64,000 nucleotides of DNA from Melitaea cinxia (GCF_905220565.1 NC_059404.1:15962472-16026471), one strand, 5' to 3'; counted from the first letter of the stretch, positions 34,190 through 45,563 are shown. Notes: a model not told the origin generated them from the sequence alone. Numbers and translations: made by a program.

Positions 34190-34397
34190 AGAGTTTTGAC
34201 TGATAGAACCAGTCAAAACCACTTTTGACGGAATCATTTAGTCAAAAGTATTTTTAACCAGCTCCATTGGGCAAAAGTACTTTTAACTGTTATTTTAGTC
34301 AAAAGTATTATTGACTAAAGCAAACGGTCAAAAGTACTTCTGACTGATTTTGCTAGTCAATAGTGCTTTTGACTGGTTAAGAGTTTTGACTGCAACA
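34190..34397. repeat. Right palindrome array of the Ginger-like element
   Basis: Six further variants of the same 22-bp palindrome (for example TAGTCAAAAGTATTATTGAC TA). The outer two line up with the outer two of the left array as part of the long terminal inverted repeat. Confidence 0.75.
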
Positions 34398-34401
34398 TAT
34401 A

Positions 34402-35096
34402 TAGTACTTTTAGATATTAATAAAGAACTTAACAAAAAATTACGTCAGTATAAAAACAAGTTTTAAGTTAGTATATGACAAGTTTGATTAACTGTTGCCC
34501 TGCTTTTGGATTATTATATGCAGGTCTGGACTGTACTAAAATTATAAAACCCAAATCAAGCTTATTTATTTAACCCATTTTTAAGAACAAGCCAATTAAG
34601 AGGAGTGGCAACGTGTTATAGGGATACCAGGCCATAACATATGGCGAAAACGTCCTTTCTGCCAAGAACGTACAGGTTGATAAGGTATCTCAAAAATTTA
34701 TAAAAATACAAATCGAAACTCCTTTCTTATTCATTAGAAGTCAACACCTTTTACTATAGTTTAACACTTCCTGAACATTTAAAACCATCATTATATCTTT
34801 AAAATTATCTTAATAGAGTAGAAAATAAATCAAAAAGTTAAGTATTTCGCCGTAAAACGCCAAGAAAGCTGTTAGTAGAATATTCTGAGAAACTAATTAA
34901 GTTTGTTATATAAGAAAATTGCTGACACTTCGCAACCTCTTTACGTTTAACGATTAAAATGTAATTACTTATTATAATTATTAATATTTTGTTTAATTAG
35001 GCATTATCGTAGTTAAAATAACTTGAAAGACTTGCCATGCAATTCACGTTGAGTCTTAATACGTAACAATTACTCGTAAATAACGAAGTTAGTGTT
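34402..35096. other. AT-rich spacer
   Basis: Nothing recognised. Confidence 0.4.
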
Positions 35097-35325
35097 TTAT
35101 TATACAACCAGGTCGACAAACAAGTGTACGGCTCATCTAATTGTAAGCGATTACCGTTGCTGACCCTACCGCCAATCCCCACCAGCAGCCCTAGTCACCT
35201 TACTTACCAAAGGAACACTAAATTACTTAAAAACAGTATTATTTAGCTGTGATCTTCTGTAAGATCGATGTACTTCCTTAGTTGGACTGCTCCAGATTTT
35301 GAGCAGGATATTTCCTGCTGTACTC
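35097..35325 (-). mobile_element. LINE-tail A, internally deleted copy
   Basis: ACCAGGTCGACAAACAAGTG, GTAAGCGATTACCGTTGC, then CTTACTTACCAAAGGAACAC, CTGCTCCAGATTTTGAGCAG. The GCAACACCAGAAGCAT segment is deleted. The antisense 61-codon frame is unreal. Confidence 0.7.
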
Positions 35326-35924
35326 CTCAAAAAAATCTGAGCTCGACTTACTAAATTTAAAACCATTCAAATAAAATAACTAACTATTTACTTACTAAAA
35401 AATCACACTCGATTGGCTTTTGAGTCCGAGGAGATGTTGTGTTATGACGTTGTCACGTCAAACAATCGTCCTTAAACCAACTTTACAGGCAACATTTTTT
35501 TTTATATATATATAAAATTTTCTAGAAACAAAAAAGGTAGACGTAAATATTTCCATAAAGTTATATAACAAAAAAAATGACTGATACCACTAAGAAATTT
35601 TTATATACGCTACAAGAAATTGTGAGTAAATTCAACTCAGGTACATCAGGCCGTCAGCGCCTTCGCTAAAAGCCATTCTAGTGTTTCCTCGAAGAGTGCT
35701 TCTCTGTGGATATTGAAAATTTTAGATACACATTACTCCAATTATAATTGATCAGGTTTAATGGAAAATTTATGGTAGATTTGCTTACCTTAGGCACAGA
35801 CAGCCGTGTTTGTATTAAATATTTATTTATTATTATTTATAATAACGATTTAAAAGATGTAAGATTATTATTTTGCTAATTTTAAAGCGGGTCTGTACCC
35901 GATTTATGATATTACTACCTGCCC
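35326..35924. other. AT-rich spacer with SINE A scrap
   Basis: TTTGCTTACCTTAGGCACAG at 35779-35798 resembles the SINE A 3' end. The rest is unrecognised. Confidence 0.35.
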
Positions 35925-36095
35925 GGGCAGACTTCGTTCTGTCAAAAGTTAATAGTAAAAATTAATTAATTAATTTTCCTTTTTTATTTAAACCTTACAT
36001 GGACCTTATAGAATATACAAAAAAGAAATTAGCCGAATGGGTCGAGCCATTCTCGAGTTATGCGCTTACCAACATTCATTTTTATTTCTATAGAT
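35925..36095 (-). mobile_element. Helitron-like remnant
   Basis: CTGCCCGGGCAGACTTCGTT is a hairpin-like end (complement AACGAAGTCTGCCCGGGCAG), and GAGCCATTCTCGAGTTATGC with AACATTCATTTTTATTTCTA closes the other side. No CTAG end is kept, so the class is tentative. Confidence 0.4.
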
Positions 36096-36104
36096 TTGAC
36101 TATT

Positions 36105-36275
36105 TGACTAGCCCGTTGGAGCAGTGTTCAATGACTCTCTAGAGCAGTAGGCTCTAAGGGTTGTGAAAAAAAAGCTTCATATGTCAGCTGTTACTTATAA
36201 AACAAGTATTAAATTTCTTATCTTAGGAAGAGACGACCTGATGTGCACATATGCTATAGATATTTAAATACAATA
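36105..36275 (+). mobile_element. SINE A, internally deleted copy
   Basis: ACTAGCCCGTTGGAGCAGTG A-box head, a degraded CTCTAAGGGTTGTG, then GTCAGCTGTTACTTATAAAA and TTAGGAAGAGACGACC. The B box is lost. Confidence 0.65.
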
Positions 36276-36599
36276 ATATTAGCTTTCAAATAATAAAACT
36301 ATAGAAAAAATGATCATTTCCATGAAACCGTTAATTAGTGCTGGCATCGACGGTCCACTGATTCGCATTAAAAGTGTATTTGGACACAGACCATCAATGA
36401 TACAAACCAATATCAAATGATTTGATGTGGAATACATAACGGCACCTATTGAACGTGCTTATAGTCGCAATGTATCAATTAGTACCTCGCTTCTACCTCG
36501 TATCTGATCATCGTTGTTTTACCTACTTCGAAAATTGCAATAACGATCGTGTCTCTAATTCTAGGGCGGAATAAATTTTTAAAGTAAAATGCACGCTTG

Positions 36600-37112
36600 A
36601 CGTGGATAGTAAGCTGGTGAATGTGCGACGAAAGTGGGTTGTGAGTTCGATTCCCATCCCTCACAGCAGCCTTTCGCAGTCCACTACTGGACATAGCCCT
36701 CCACAAGTTCACGCCAAAAATGGCGTGAACTCATGTGTTTTGCCTATAGTCACCACGCCGGGCTGGCGGGTTGGTGACCGCAGGGCTGGCTTTGTCGCAC
36801 TGAAGAAGCTGCTGCTCATCTTCGGCCTGTGTATTTCAAAGCCAGCAGTTGGATGGTTATCCCGCCATCGGTCGGCTTTATAAGTTCCAAGGTGGTAGTG
36901 AAACTGTATTATCCCTTAGTCGCCTGTTACGACACCCACGGGAAGAGAGGGGGTGGCTATATTATTTGAACCCGTCTCTAGTCTAGGTGTAATACACTTA
37001 TTTATATGTGTATTATTAATATCTATTTATTGGAAAAAAAATTGTAATAAATACCTATAACACAAGCATAAAGTTGCTTGCTTACCTTAGCAACAGACTG
37101 TGTATGTTAAAT
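36600..37112 (+). mobile_element. Composite SINE with repeat J inside
   Basis: Left part: a tRNA-like head with B box GTGAGTTCGATTCCC (36640-36654). Middle, 36664-36965: repeat J (CCACTACTGGACATAGCCCT, TTCACGCCAAAAATGGCGTG, CCAGCAGTTGGATGG, CGACACCCACGGGAAGAGAG), also found at 42.05 and 52.74 kb. Right part: the SINE A body (CCTATAACACAAGCATAAAG). This is either an insertion or a chimaeric element. The 93-codon frame at 36602-36883 is repeat-derived. Confidence 0.6.
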
Positions 37113-37819
37113 ATATTTATTTATCTATTTACATCAGAGGTATATCGATCAACCTGCAAAAGAGTAGAACGACACGTCAACCTTTATGGAGGAAATCTTC
37201 AGTTCTTCAAAAATTTCGATTTTCTCCAAATAATTATCGTATCGCGTTAATTTTAAAATAATTTTTGAACATAACTACGACATATCTCTCGTTGTTTCAA
37301 AAGTCGTCCCCTTTTTGTAAGAAACCATCATTGAACAATTTGTTAAATATTTCTAATAATATATACATCTTAGATTGCATTTCTGATTATTCAGACAGTT
37401 ATGCGACTTGGCGAACGGATCAAGATTTGACTATTTATTGGCGTAAGCGTTTCAAGCGAGGTTGGTCTTTGATGTGATTTGTCGCGTCTCGATACCTTAG
37501 ATTCAGAATCAAGACAGAAATAAACAAAACAACGTAAGTTAGACTCTAAAATCATGTGCTATGGTTTATTTTAGATTATACCTGTGATTGAAATGTTACT
37601 GAGCTTACTCGACTTATCAAATTATTAAGACTAATATTTTGATTCATCAATGCAAGAGGATTGTAAATTAATTAAAATATGGTTTCAAATATCAAGACGT
37701 AACATGATTTTATGTATTATTTGACTAACGGATTCGTATTGACTTTTAGCTTATGGAATATGTGAAGATCATACAAATGTCGTGATCATACAAATGTGTT
37801 TTTTTTTTGAGGTTATACT
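37113..37819. other. Unique AT-rich spacer
   Basis: The 70-codon + frame at 37265-37477 has no recognisable motif. Confidence 0.35.
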
Positions 37820-38345
37820 TCGTTTGGTGCGTTAGGTAAAAATGATGAGTGTAAATTTTTACAATGCGCGCGGACATCGTTACAAAAAACTGACAACCCT
37901 GAAGTTAGCTAGTCAACGAAAAAGAAGTTAGCTAGCCAATGAACTCCCTTGCCATAGTAAAGTATATTTTTACACCATCAGAAAGTAAAGAGTTCAGGGA
38001 ACAAAAAGCCCACCAACTTTTTTTTTAAAAGCTGATATTTTAACGTGAGTATTTACGATTGAAAATGAGCGCGCTTTTTTGTATTAAGGTCAAAATAAGG
38101 TGAAAAAATAAGTATATTAAATAAAAAAAATACAGTGTGTCTGAGATAAAAAGGTAAATTTTCACCAAATTATGTATAAAAAAAAAAAGATTTTTTTCAC
38201 GTGAATTTTGAGGTTGTGTGAAAAAAGCGTCAAACAAAAATTGTAGATCTTTTTACTACCTACAACTTTGCCATTGAGCTTTTTTCCATAGGACTTGTAG
38301 TTTAGCCGGAAATCGAAATAAACTGTTTTTTACCCTTAAACCCTA
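37820..38345. repeat. Repeat H copy and flanking repeat-like block
   Basis: From 38200 (TTTTGAGGTTGTGTGAAAAA) to 38330 (AATCGAAATAAACTGTTTT) it parallels 15710-15825. The block at 37850-37945 (GCGCGGACATCGTTACAAAA, then GTTAGCTAGTCAACG twice in variant form) looks repetitive. Confidence 0.4.
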
Positions 38346-39736
38346 CCACTTACCGATCTCAGATCACCAATAATTTATTTTTCTTTTTATTTTCGTTGTA
38401 TTATCTTTCTTTTAAATGGGTTCCATACAACTTTTTTTTTGTTTCAAAAGTTATCTACACTGATCTAATCATCATGAAAAATCTCAAGAATCATACAGAA
38501 TACTATTAATGTGTGCGTTAGGTCTTAGTTAGTAGTTCATCAATAACGGAAATAAAGCGATTGAAAGAACAATTACTGTCCGGACGGTTCGAATTAGGGC
38601 AGAATCTATCTGGACCGGTCTAGCATTGATTTATGAATGTACCTACATGACAGCGTTTTTACATTTAAACGAATGGAGATATCCAATAGATGTTGTTTTT
38701 TTTAATCCAATAGATGTGACAGACGAAACTTTTTAAGCGTTTTTATCAACGAGCACAATGTATTGTAGTAATGTATATTGACAACAAAAAAAAAGGAAAA
38801 ATAAATTGATACTAAATTAAAAATGTCGATGTCAATTATTTACAGATTATAAAACCCTCCTGAAAAAATGCCACGATATTATTTAAATCGTAGCGATATA
38901 AATTGAGCACTTCCCGTGTTTAATTTATACGGAGTTCCGTGCTCCTTGATTTGCCTAATACCCCAATATCGTTTAAGGATTAACGATTGTCAATTTTCCC
39001 TACCACGCTTGAACGAATCGATCCCGTACTAAATTAGGCAGCGGCTGGCTCACGCCTTAAAAAAGTCTAACGATAACCTAACTGCTATGAATCGCGTAAA
39101 AAACCTGTAACTGACGCTCGTAATTCATTCGGAAAGCACATTTTTCTGCAGTGAACTCACAGTTATTACTTTTTTATCGCAGTTTTCGATTTCTTGGAAA
39201 GTGTCGCCATTTTTTTTTCGTTTGTAAAAATAACGCTGTCAATAGGCAAACAGCGTTACCGGTGTCGAAAAACAGAAATTCATATTGAGGAAGCGATGAG
39301 GCTATAACAACTGGATGATGCACTGTCCCCTGCTGCCCAATAAAAGTAAAGAATATACTGATTTTTTCATGCTTTGAGCGTTTTATGAGTTCAGTTAATT
39401 CTATCAAACAAGATTATTTTATAAAAAAAAATTGCCGTTACATATAGTATGTGTCATTTCAATGCTGTAAATATTAATGAATGTTTGAATGAAGAATGAT
39501 ACATATTCTTTAAAAAAAAAACCAATGTGAAGGTAAAATAAGAGGGAAATCAGTAATAGGGTTTCGTGTTAAGCCTAAAAGTACATCGAAAACAACATAA
39601 CTTTATAAAATTTTAATATTAATTAAAAATACAGGAATAACAACAATAACATGTGTTTATTGTAATATTTATTGTAATAATTGTAAACACTTATGATATC
39701 AGGTCCGGTAAAAACGCAACTCATTACATTTAATAC
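38346..39736. other. 1.4-kb spacer
   Basis: Patches near 38575-38625 and 38930-39060 are GC-richer and unique. The 77-codon - frame at 39174-39407 lacks motifs. No repeat recognised. Confidence 0.35.
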
Positions 39737-39842
39737 GCACACTCATTACTATACCAGAGTATCACTCTGTACACTCATTACTATACCAGAGTATCACTCA
39801 TTACTATACCAGAGTGATACTCTTGTATAGTAATGAGTGTGC
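39737..39842. repeat. Long hairpin with internal direct repeats
   Basis: A 33-nt left arm (39737-39769, GCACACTCATTACTATACCA...) matches the complement of the right arm (39810-39842) with one mismatch. The 40-nt loop contains another copy of the arm core, so CACTCATTACTATACCAGAG occurs twice directly and once inverted, with a further partial copy. Confidence 0.85.
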
Positions 39843-39949
39843 TTACGTGGTGTTTAAAAAATTGATAATTGTACTGCACTAATATTAGTTTCGCATCTGA
39901 ATGTCTGTCCTTGAGGATCCATCGTGCTTCATCGAGCACGTAATTCGTT

Positions 39950-40070
39950 AAACTCCTCACTTACGAGGTTACTTCTTGTAGGGAATGTATCTGCCAACCC
40001 GTAGTAGAACAGAGTAGTGGATTACGCTCCGATACTTCTCCTAAATTGAGAAAAAGACCTATGCTCTATG
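39950..40070 (+). mobile_element. SINE C tail, diverged
   Basis: GTAGGGAATGTATCTGCCAA, GTGGATTACGCTCCGATACT and GAAAAAGACCTATGC follow the order of 58769-58860. Confidence 0.55.
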
Positions 40071-40080
40071 AAAATTAAGA

Positions 40081-40372
40081 TGTTTTTTTTTTTATGTCAC
40101 TAGGTCGGCAAACAAGCGTACGGCTCACCTGACGGTAAGCGATTACCGTAGCTTATAGACACCTGCAACACCAGAAGCATCGCAAGCGCGTTGCCGACCA
40201 ATCCCCAATCCCCCAGGAGCTCTGGTCACCTTACTCACCAACAGGAACACAATACTGCTTGAAAACAGTATTATTTTACTGTGATCTTCTGTAAGGTCGA
40301 GGTACTACCCCAGTCGGGCTGCTCCATATTTTGAGCAGGAAATTCCTGCTGTGCCCTACCTCAGTTAGTTGT
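40081..40372 (-). mobile_element. LINE-tail A, best preserved copy
   Basis: It is complete from poly-T through CACTAGGTCGGCAAACAAGC and GGAGCTCTGGTCACCTTACT to GGAAATTCCTGCTGTGCCCT ACCTCAG, about 280 bp, closely matching 17935-18198. Confidence 0.85.
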
Positions 40373-40880
40373 TAGAGAGTGAATCATTTAAAAAAATCAA
40401 TCAATATGACTTTACTAAAAAAACTATACTTATCTTTGTATGTTTATCCTGACCTACCTCTCATTTTATTTATAAATATTTTAGTGAGGTTTATCACAGC
40501 AAGCTTCTTCATTTCCGCGAGGTGGTTAGTCGACAGCTGGCTTTGATTTAATTCCGCTTTAGTTTGCCTCTGGACTTTACACAGCCTCCGGACTCGAAGC
40601 CTCTCACTGATAAATCTAGATTAAAATTGTCTGGACTGTTATATTAATTACCTAAGAAATACAATTTATTTGTATCACTTCCTCGTTGTAGTGGTAATGT
40701 TACAGAACAAAATATTGTCAATGTTTCTTAAAATGTTATAGTAATACGGGTTTCACGAACTAATTTCTATGACGCATCTCTCCAACATCTCATAGTATCA
40801 TGCTTTATAGCCTATAAACTTTTTCTAAGTAACAGATTTTTATAATAAAAAAATTTAATTATTGAATTTTGTACTTTTTA
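40373..40880. other. Unique spacer
   Basis: Somewhat GC-richer at 40500-40615. No frame or repeat recognised. Confidence 0.35.
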
Positions 40881-40990
40881 ACTATCTGCCAACCGGCATT
40901 GGGGCAGCGTGGTGGATTAAGCTCGGATCCTTCCCCTACATGGAGAAAGAGGCCTATGCCCAGTAGTGGGATATTACAGGCTGAAGCGTA
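40881..40990 (+). mobile_element. SINE C tail, 5'-truncated
   Basis: CTGCCAACCGGCATTGGGGC, GATCCTTCCCCTACATGGAG and GTGGGATATTACAGGCTGAA GCG. GTACTTTTTAA before it and GTACTTATTAA after it may be an imperfect target duplication. Confidence 0.75.
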
Positions 40991-41119
40991 CTTATTAAGC
41001 CTAAACTTTAAATACACATTAAAATTGAAAAAATGTTATGTATCACGTAAGGATAACAAATTATTTTTACAATATAATTTAACAATGTTTGGTATATTTA
41101 TTTGTATTATATATTTATT

Positions 41120-41310
41120 ATTATATTTATTTATATATGTATTATTTATAAGTATGTTTATCGAAAAAAAAATGTAGCTATACCAGTCGGCTGTTACCTA
41201 TAACACAAGCATTAAGTTGCTTACTTTAGGAACAGACGACCATGTGTGTATTGTGTAGATATTTATTTGCTTATTTATTTATTTATTTATTTATTATTGT
41301 TATTATTATT
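41120..41310 (+). mobile_element. SINE A 3' half with ATTT-repeat tail
   Basis: TTATAAGTATGTTTATCGAA, CAGTCGGCTGTTACC, CACAAGCATTAAGTTGC, then (ATTT)n at 41272-41291, a plausible SINE tail. Confidence 0.75.
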
Positions 41311-41314
41311 TATA

Positions 41315-41425
41315 CTTTATTATACACCACAACTAAATTTTAAAAGACAGTTACAGAGACTGTGAAGTACAATGCGCGGACTAATGGCTATTTAGCCATT
41401 TCTTCCAGACAACACAAATTACATA
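41315..41425 (-). mobile_element. LINE-tail D fragment
   Basis: TACTTTATTATACACCACAA, GTACAATGCGCGGACTAATG and TTCTTCCAGACAACAC are the complement of the 20.4-kb right end. AATAAA reads on the - strand. Confidence 0.7.
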
Positions 41426-42049
41426 CATTTAAAACTTCGATAAAAGTAATAAATAGAATTTCACAAAGATCTCAATAACTTTTATAAACAACTAACACCT
41501 ACATAACAAATATTATTCAAAAACTACTAAGCAAATATTATTCAAATATTCAATAAACTTTAATTAAAACCTCAACAAACTTGAACATGCTAAAAAATTC
41601 ACAAATAAAGTCCTATATTCCTGTGCACTAGGCAGTGCATTTCGAGCAATTATAGCTGTCATCCCCCGAGTGCCGGAATACCGATTAAACCACCCGTTAA
41701 CACCGGCCGATACTATCCGCAGCTTTCAATAAACACAAGACGCATCTCTCTGGGGATTTGATAAACCGGTGTGGCACATACATCCATTACATGTGTTCAT
41801 TTTGTGTAATTTATTTTATTTAAATTAATATTATAAACATTCTTTACTGTTATTTTTTTAACAATAATAAAAAAATGTAAAAATGGCTGTCTTATTGCTA
41901 ATAAGTGTTCTCTTTCAGATAATCTTTGGGCAAAAGATATTAAGAGAATAACGCCTATTGGTCTGTTTTTTTTTTATACACAACAGGATGGAAACAAAGG
42001 ATGTTTTACCGTTTAGTAGAATAAATTGACTGATGTCAATTAAAGTGTC
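41426..42049. other. AT-rich spacer
   Basis: Nothing recognised. Confidence 0.4.
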
Positions 42050-42158
42050 ATAGACACAGGCCTCCATAAGTTCGCGTCAAAAAATGGCGCGCTCATGTGT
42101 GTTGCCCATAGTCACAACGCTGGATAGGTGGGTTGGTGACCGCAAGGCTGGCTTAGCT
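42050..42158 (+). mobile_element. Repeat J fragment
   Basis: AGGCCTCCATAAGTTCGCGT, AATGGCGCGCTCATGTGTGT and GTGGGTTGGTGACCGCAAGG, matching 36690-36790. The 83-codon frame over it is repeat-derived. Confidence 0.6.
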
Positions 42159-43004
42159 CATATCATCATATGTCATATTTTTACGGTACATAATATAAAT
42201 TACATTAAATACAATCATTACTTCAAAGAAGAAACTTTTCAGAAACACGTGTGCTTTGTATGTTTGTGTTTGTTTGTACATGCATTTTCTTTTTTCTATC
42301 TTCACCATACCAATGTTATCTCTCTACCCATATAGAGAGATAACATTTCTATAGAAAATCTAAAAGTCAGTGATTGACGACCTGGATGCCAGTTGACCTA
42401 TTCGTAACGTTTTGCATACTAAACGAACGATTTTCAGTAGAACGGTTTTTTGGAGAAAAATTCATGATTGCAATTTTTGCGGCTATTGTTTAAAGTTCCA
42501 AAAGTTAAGGAGTTCAAACATTTTGGTATTTTTATTAGAAGACGAACAAAAATCTAAAATGATTTAAAAATTGAATTGTTCTTAATAAACACTTAAATTC
42601 AAATCTAAATGGATAGATGTCTAATGGACAGAGTACGGAGAAATTATACTTACATAATTAATTTTTTTTTGTAACAAACGTAGTAAGAACGTTTGAAAAT
42701 ATCAAACGAAAATCTACATTTTAGATTTTATGAATTATCTCGACACAGATTATGAAGGTTGACGAAATAATTTTTAAGTTCAACTAAAAATATCTGCAGT
42801 GCAGCAATGCCGCTTGAATCACTTTTTTTTTTCTTAAATCTACTAACCTCAAAGCCAAAGTCGGTATTACGAAAAGAAAACAAAAAATAATTGAATGCCT
42901 TGATGCTGGCCAACGATTAATCGAAATAAATAAAAAAAAATATTTTTGACATTTATAGTGCTATAGTAAGCAGAACGTATAAAGAGCTGGAAATTCAAAT
43001 CCAA
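42159..43004. other. AT-rich spacer
   Basis: TATCTCTCTACCCATATAGAGAGATA at 42314-42341 is a small hairpin. No gene recognised. Confidence 0.35.
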
Positions 43005-43115
43005 AATCAAAATAGCTTGTATTCAAATAGTCTTCGAAAGCATTTTCAAATAGTCATCTTACAAATTTAAATTTTAACTAACGTTTACATTAAACTATCG
43101 TTACACAATGTACAT
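43005..43115 (-). mobile_element. Repeat E fragment
   Basis: AAAATCAAAATAGCTTGTAT then TTCAAATAGTC twice and ACATTAAACTATCG, the far end of the family seen at 12145. Confidence 0.45.
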
Positions 43116-43189
43116 TTAAAAAAAATATAATTTTCATCATTGTTATAGGCAATTTTTTTTTTTTTATTGTTATATTTGGCGCCAAAAGA

Positions 43190-43265
43190 GAGCAGATAAT
43201 TTAGCCAATGTCACGTAGAATGAAGTATACACGGAGGAGATTGATGGGTGTTGCTAAAATATAAC
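43190..43265 (+). repeat. Repeat F fragment
   Basis: GCCAATGTCACGTAGAATG is the complement of 7056-7075; GGAGGAGATTGATGGGTG continues the match. Confidence 0.5.
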
Positions 43266-43349
43266 CTTTTATTGATTACAAAAAAAATTAAAAGAAAGTA
43301 GATTTATTATGATTTTTCATGAATTTTTAATTCCAATATTTTTTGTTAG

Positions 43350-43455
43350 AATAAATTTAGTGTGGGATGGAGCGTTAGATGGATTACCAACCCTCCTCCT
43401 ACATGGAGAAAGAGTTTTATACCCAGCAGTGGGATATTACGGGCTGAATCGTGAA
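43350..43455 (+). mobile_element. SINE C tail, diverged
   Basis: CCTCCTCCTACATGGAGAAA, CCCAGCAGTGGGATATTACG GGCTGAATCG. The 90-codon frame at 43309-43581 includes it and is not a gene. Confidence 0.65.
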
Positions 43456-44214
43456 ATTGTGCTTACCGACTACAAAGTATGCAATTTGGTGTTCCTATAC
43501 TTTGGTGGTATTCATAGATTAAATAAAATTTTGGCTTATCTTACCTTTGTTAATACTAATGTAATAATGAGGGTATCATGAACTTCGAGCGGGAATTGAA
43601 CCTACGACTCTACACTAGAACAATTGTTGATATCATTTTTACTTTTCCTAAACTTTTCTTTCGAATAACAAACAGAAACTACTATAATCGTACAATATAG
43701 AACATTTATATAAAGAAAAGTAGTAAATTACGACAAAAAAAATATTCGAAATCAACTGAAAACTCCGTATTATTGGGTAAATTTGACGGAACACCAATCA
43801 TTTACAAATGAGGGGAATTTTTTTTCATTGCCACGCCGTGCCCGTTTCCATCCAATCCCGTTGACAAAAGATAGATTAGCGAAGACACGGTCGTGCCTCG
43901 TGATTTTAATAATTCAACAGGGTCCGAGGATTCGTCGCCATCTTGTTCGCAGCTGATATTGAAAAAATGTCAATGAAATATTTTTTGACTTCACAGACAC
44001 ATTTTTTTATTTCACTTGAACATTTCTTGTTTGAAACGCATCGCGAATGTTGATCAAAGTTTTTTTGTGCTCACTTTACTCTAGCAGTCGCGCTTTACGG
44101 TTTCACTTGCGTTATTTTCAGTCATGTAGAATTATCGGTATAAAAAGTAACTTATGTGTTTTTCTTCCAAGTTTCATTACAGTTAGCTTAATAGTATTTG
44201 TATGAAAGAGTAAT
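43456..44214. other. Unique spacer
   Basis: 43830-43960 is GC-richer and unique, with no open frame of note. Confidence 0.35.
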
Positions 44215-44300
44215 AAACGTCCATGGTTTGTCTGGAAGAGATTGTTTAAAGCAATAAGACCGCCATTGCCTACTGTCAGTGTATCTACTTTTTATTTCTT
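44215..44300 (+). mobile_element. LINE-tail D fragment
   Basis: GGTTTGTCTGGAAGAGATTG, AATAAGACCGCCATTGCCTA; the tail is degraded. Confidence 0.5.
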
Positions 44301-44433
44301 TTTTTTTTGCACCCGTACTTTTTTTTCGATGTGTATAAATGTGATAAAGAAGATAATTAATAAATAATAAACATTAACATCCATCCACACTCACAAACTG
44401 TTGTATTTATATATAACATTAGTAAAACCAATC

Positions 44434-44550
44434 AGGTGGACTGACGAGCTAAAGAAATCAGCGGAAAGCCGCAGGATTCAGGGCGCACAGGAACGAATGG
44501 AGTAGCGAGCATTAGGGGAGTCCTACGTCCAGCAGGGGAGGGTAATGGAT
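44434..44550 (+). pseudogene. RTE-type reverse transcriptase C-terminus
   Basis: The frame reads RWTDELKKSAESRRIQGAQE RME, then a TAG at 44503-44505 exactly where the family has Trp, then RALGESYVQQG. The order and spacing match the RTE ending at 3324-3440. The natural stop is lost and the frame runs into GGATGGATGG, a tail-like repeat. Confidence 0.8.
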
Positions 44551-44868
44551 GGATGGATAGTCTGGATTAGTAAAACTGAAAAGTCAAACTCAAAATTAAA
44601 ACTTTATTCTGGTAGACTTAAAAAGAACTTTTGAATTTCCTCTTTACGAAATACATATTATTTTTAAACTAATAAATTAGTTTAAGTTATTGCGAAAATA
44701 TCGCCGAATCATATCAAAAGACTTCAATACATTGTTCAATTATTATTAAGTCAGTCAAACGTTTCCCAATAAGCCAACGTTATTGAGCTCACACATATTT
44801 GTTGTGTATGCAATACTATATCGAATAACATGATCCAGGCTATAAAGGGCTTTGGTAAAATAAATTTT

Positions 44869-45138
44869 TGAAGTAAAACTTCTTTACGAACGCTTAACTT
44901 GGGGAATAAGCTGGTGAATGCGTGACGAGAGCGTTACAAAAAGTGTGGTCGGGTGAGGCGAACGGAAGTTGAGAGGGATATAAGTTAGTGAAGATAGAAA
45001 GAGAGAGAGTTACGTTTCTTAATAAAGCAAACTCGTTTTTTTAATATAAACCTCGACATAATTTAGTGAAAATATTAAGAGCTATCTCTTAATATTTTAG
45101 TTAGGTTATAATACTTAGGTTTCGTTCGTTTTACTCCA
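44869..45138 (+). mobile_element. MITE G copy with extra internal segment
   Basis: TGAAGTAAAACTTCTTTACG at the left, GAATGCGTGACGAGAGCG and TCGGGTGAGGCGAACGG in the body, and CGTTTTACTCCAGTCGT plus TGGTCTAAACCACAAGCG at the right. It is about 100 bp longer than the 29.5-kb copy because of an AT-rich piece at 45020-45115. Confidence 0.65.
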
Positions 45139-45277
45139 GTCGTTTGGTCTAAACCACAAGCGTTTTTATTTATTTAATATTAAACAACGTTTAACATTCC
45201 ACTGCTGGGCTTGTATTTATATTCCTACAAGCTGTAAAAAAATCAGGGCAATGAAATGTTTGTCAAATTGCCGTCAA

Positions 45278-45563
45278 TTGCCTTAACTGAGGTAGGACAC
45301 AGCAGGAATTTCCTGCTCAAAATCTGGAGCAGCCCGACTGGGGTAGTACCTCGACCTTTCAGAAGATCACAGTTAAATAATACTGTTTTCAAGCAGTATT
45401 GTGTTCCTGTTGGTGAGTAAGGTGACCAGAGCTCTTGAGCATTGGGGATTGGGTTGGCAACGCGCTTGCGATGCTTCTGGTGTTGCATGCGTCTATAAGC
45501 TACGGTAATCTCTTACCATCAGGTGAGCCGTACGCTTGTTTGCCGACCTAGTGATATAAAAAA
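45278..45563 (+). mobile_element. LINE-tail A, + orientation
   Basis: Complete tail running from CTTAACTGAGGTAGGACACA to GCTTGTTTGCCGACCTAGTG ATATAAAAAAA. The 81-codon antisense frame is repeat-derived. Confidence 0.8.

Larger units (their letters stand above)
33298..34397 (-). mobile_element. Ginger-like DNA transposon, 1,100 bp, defective
   Basis: Termini TGTTGCAGTCA / TGACTGCAACA are inverted and flanked by a 4-bp TATA duplication (33294-33297 and 34398-34401). Inverted similarity continues inwards for about 90 bp (AACTCTTAACCAGTCAAAAG is shared). Known: Ginger transposons have TGT-N-R ends, 4-bp target duplications and a Gypsy-like integrase, all matched here. The interior holds a broken integrase frame on the - strand (33527-34091). 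Both ends are packed with 22-bp palindromes. Confidence 0.8.

Noticed and set aside
33298..34397. CRISPR-like array (regular ~22-bp repeats with ~10-bp gaps)
   Set aside because: Repeats are palindromic, diverged, split into two inverted blocks at transposon ends, and the DNA is from an animal nuclear genome.
40869..41177. 102-codon + strand frame
   Set aside because: Composite of a SINE C tail and the AT-rich SINE A body.
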